Below, one piece after another: positions 5,568 to 6,485 of a DNA stretch of 6,485 nt. The position numbers and the translations under genes are program-made. The notes below the pieces were generated by a model. The model had not been told where the DNA came from. It saw only the letters and a program-made list of their open reading frames with translations, and did no database searches. Within the stretch, counting starts at the first letter, position 1; every line of letters begins with the position of its first letter. This stretch comes from Pseudomonadota bacterium. GTDB lineage: Bacteria; Pseudomonadota; Alphaproteobacteria; Reyranellales; Reyranellaceae. The stretch is taken from contig JAEZHS010000605.1 of NCBI GenBank assembly GCA_023436825.1, positions 1 through 6,485 of the forward strand, read 5' to 3'.

Positions 5568-5575
5568 TTGAGGCA

Positions 5576-6421
5576 ATGGCCGATACGATCGTCCTCGCGA
5601 CCGCGGCGGACCAGCCCGACATCACCGCCTCCGATCGGCTCTACGCCAAGGCGCTGCGTCGGCACGGCCTGAAAGTCGTCGGCGCGGCGTGGAACGGGCC
5701 ACGTGCGGCGTTCGATGGGGCGGCGGCCGTCGTGTTGCGCTCGACCTGGGGCTACTACCGCACGCTGGCCGAGTTCAGCGCCTGGACGGAGGCGATGGCG
5801 GCATCGACGCGGCTGTTCAATCCGATCGGCCTGGTGCGCTGGAACATGCGCAAGGACTATGTCGGCAAGCTCGCGACGGCCGGCATACGCACGCCGGGGA
5901 CGCGCATCGTCGCGCGTGAAGCGGCAGCGATCGAGTGTGTCTTCGACGAAACCGGGTGGCAGCGCGCCGTCGTGAAGCCCGCATCCGGCGGTGGCGGCCA
6001 TTCCGTCGAGCTGCTCAGCCGGGATACAGTGGCCGATGCCGTGCCCAGGCTCGCTGCCGGCGACGTGCTGCTACAGGAATTTTTGCCCGAGATCGCCGAC
6101 GGCGAACTGTCCATGGTCTATTTCGCCGGTGTCTTCAGCCACGCCATCCGCAAGCGCCCGCCCAAGGGCGAGTTTCGCAGCAACTCGCGCTACGGTCCGA
6201 CGCGCGCCGCCGAGACTCCGGCGGAAGGGGTGGCGGAGCAGGGCGTGGCTGCGTTGCGTGTGCTACCGGAGATGCCGCTCTATGCCCGCGTCGATGGCGT
6301 CGTGCGTGACGGCGCGCTGGTCGTGATCGAGGTCGAGGTGCTGGAGCCGTCGCTGTTCATGGAGTTCGATCCGTCATCCGCCGACCGCTTCGCCGAGGCG
6401 ACGGTCAACCGCCTGCGCTAG
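5576..6421 (+). CDS. ATP-grasp family ligase, RimK/DcsG-like, substrate unknown
   Basis: This 281-residue cytoplasmic protein has the layout of a single-chain ATP-grasp ligase, an enzyme class joining a carboxylate to an amine or thiol through an acyl-phosphate. The pre-ATP domain holds AVVLRSTWGYY (51-61) and NPIGLVRWNMRKDYVGKL (82-99), both typical of the group that includes the cycloserine-forming ligase DcsG. The ATP-binding core has VVKPASGGGGHS (132-143) with Lys134 and a Gly-rich loop, then LLQEFLPEI (165-173), GELSMVYFAG (176-185), IRKRPPKGEFRSN (191-203) and LYARVDGVV (235-243). Last is IEVEVLEPSLFME (251-263), giving Asp240, Glu252 and Glu254 or Glu257 as likely Mg-binding residues. 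The core looks complete, hence probably active. The frame is open from ATG 5483, but that codon lies in a hairpin and the extra 31 residues look non-coding. MADTIVLATAADQPD is a normal start, with GAGG close upstream. The product could be a peptide-like or modified amino acid; I cannot tell which. Confidence 0.82.
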   Translation: MADTIVLATAADQPDITASDRLYAKALRRHGLKVVGAAWNGPRAAFDGAAAVVLRSTWGYYRTLAEFSAWTEAMAASTRLFNPIGLVRWNMRKDYVGKLATAGIRTPGTRIVAREAAAIECVFDETGWQRAVVKPASGGGGHSVELLSRDTVADAVPRLAAGDVLLQEFLPEIADGELSMVYFAGVFSHAIRKRPPKGEFRSNSRYGPTRAAETPAEGVAEQGVAALRVLPEMPLYARVDGVVRDGALVVIEVEVLEPSLFMEFDPSSADRFAEATVNRLR

Positions 6422-6449
6422 CTACTGCGCGACGAGTTCAGTCCGATCC

Positions 6450-6485
6450 GTCGTCCCGACCGGAGCGCGAAGCGCGGAGCGGAGG
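6450..6485. repeat. Start of a further dispersed repeat, cut by the window edge
   Basis: Beginning 28 bases after the ATP-grasp stop codon, GTCGTCCCGACCGGAGCG opens a purine-rich run with repeated GGAGCG and GCGC-GAA-GCGC units. Its opening resembles the GTCATCCCGAGCG start of the repeats at 4946 and (inverted) at 1-47, but the interior differs, so it may be another subfamily. The right boundary is outside the window. Confidence 0.5.

Noticed and set aside
5483..5575. N-terminal extension of the ATP-grasp protein from ATG 5483
   Set aside because: The ATG lies in the arm of the stem-loop at 5451-5490, and the extension runs through the long palindrome. Its residues do not resemble the start of ATP-grasp proteins, whereas MADTIVLATA does.
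5044..5625. Minus-strand frame of 193 codons opposite the STAS-like gene
   Set aside because: It runs through both hairpins and a repeat edge, with no domain features. The + strand product has a coherent fold pattern.

Overview
The window comes from a GC-rich bacterial chromosome, most likely an alphaproteobacterium. The main evidence is a full-length ethylmalonyl-CoA mutase of the type used in the ethylmalonyl-CoA pathway. A DUF898 membrane protein paired with a DUF7092-type M48 peptidase, and short dispersed repeats carrying a GTCATCCCGA-like core between genes, fit the same picture. Placement below class (a Rhodospirillales/Reyranella-like genome comes to mind) is a guess from memory.

Layout, left to right. 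(1) The left edge (1-47) is part of a dispersed repeat, followed by a small hotdog-fold thioesterase-like gene on the + strand (76-441). (2) A compact intergenic block (447-554) is almost entirely nested inverted repeats, including a near-perfect three-way junction. It lies between two convergent genes. (3) The minus strand from 2530 to 557 is ecm, the coenzyme-B12-dependent ethylmalonyl-CoA mutase. (4) A short divergent region (2531-2632) holds a PhaR-box-like palindrome (TTGC-ATT-GCAG) over a possible ecm promoter. (5) A two-gene + strand operon follows: a polytopic DUF898/YjgN-like membrane protein (2633-3835) and, one base later, a membrane-anchored M48 metallopeptidase (3837-4904). (6) A repeat-filled spacer (4944-5037) carries an imperfect palindrome related to the left-edge repeat. 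(7) A small STAS/SpoIIAA-like protein (5074-5451) comes next. (8) After two strong inverted repeats there is an ATP-grasp ligase of the RimK/DcsG-like group (5576-6421). (9) The right edge (6450-6485) begins another repeat.

How the genes work together. Ecm carries acetyl-CoA assimilation from ethylmalonyl-CoA to methylsuccinyl-CoA. This pathway shares acetoacetyl-CoA and 3-hydroxybutyryl-CoA with polyhydroxybutyrate metabolism, which makes a PhaR-like site upstream of ecm an attractive but unproven idea. The DUF898-M48 pair looks like a co-translated envelope module of unknown substrate. The STAS-like and ATP-grasp genes are adjacent and co-oriented, but two inverted repeats separate them, so they may be independent units. 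I see no CRISPR array, tRNA, rRNA, transposase, phage gene or toxin-antitoxin pair. The genes are ordinary housekeeping or poorly characterised ones, and the most interesting signals are the structured non-coding stretches.
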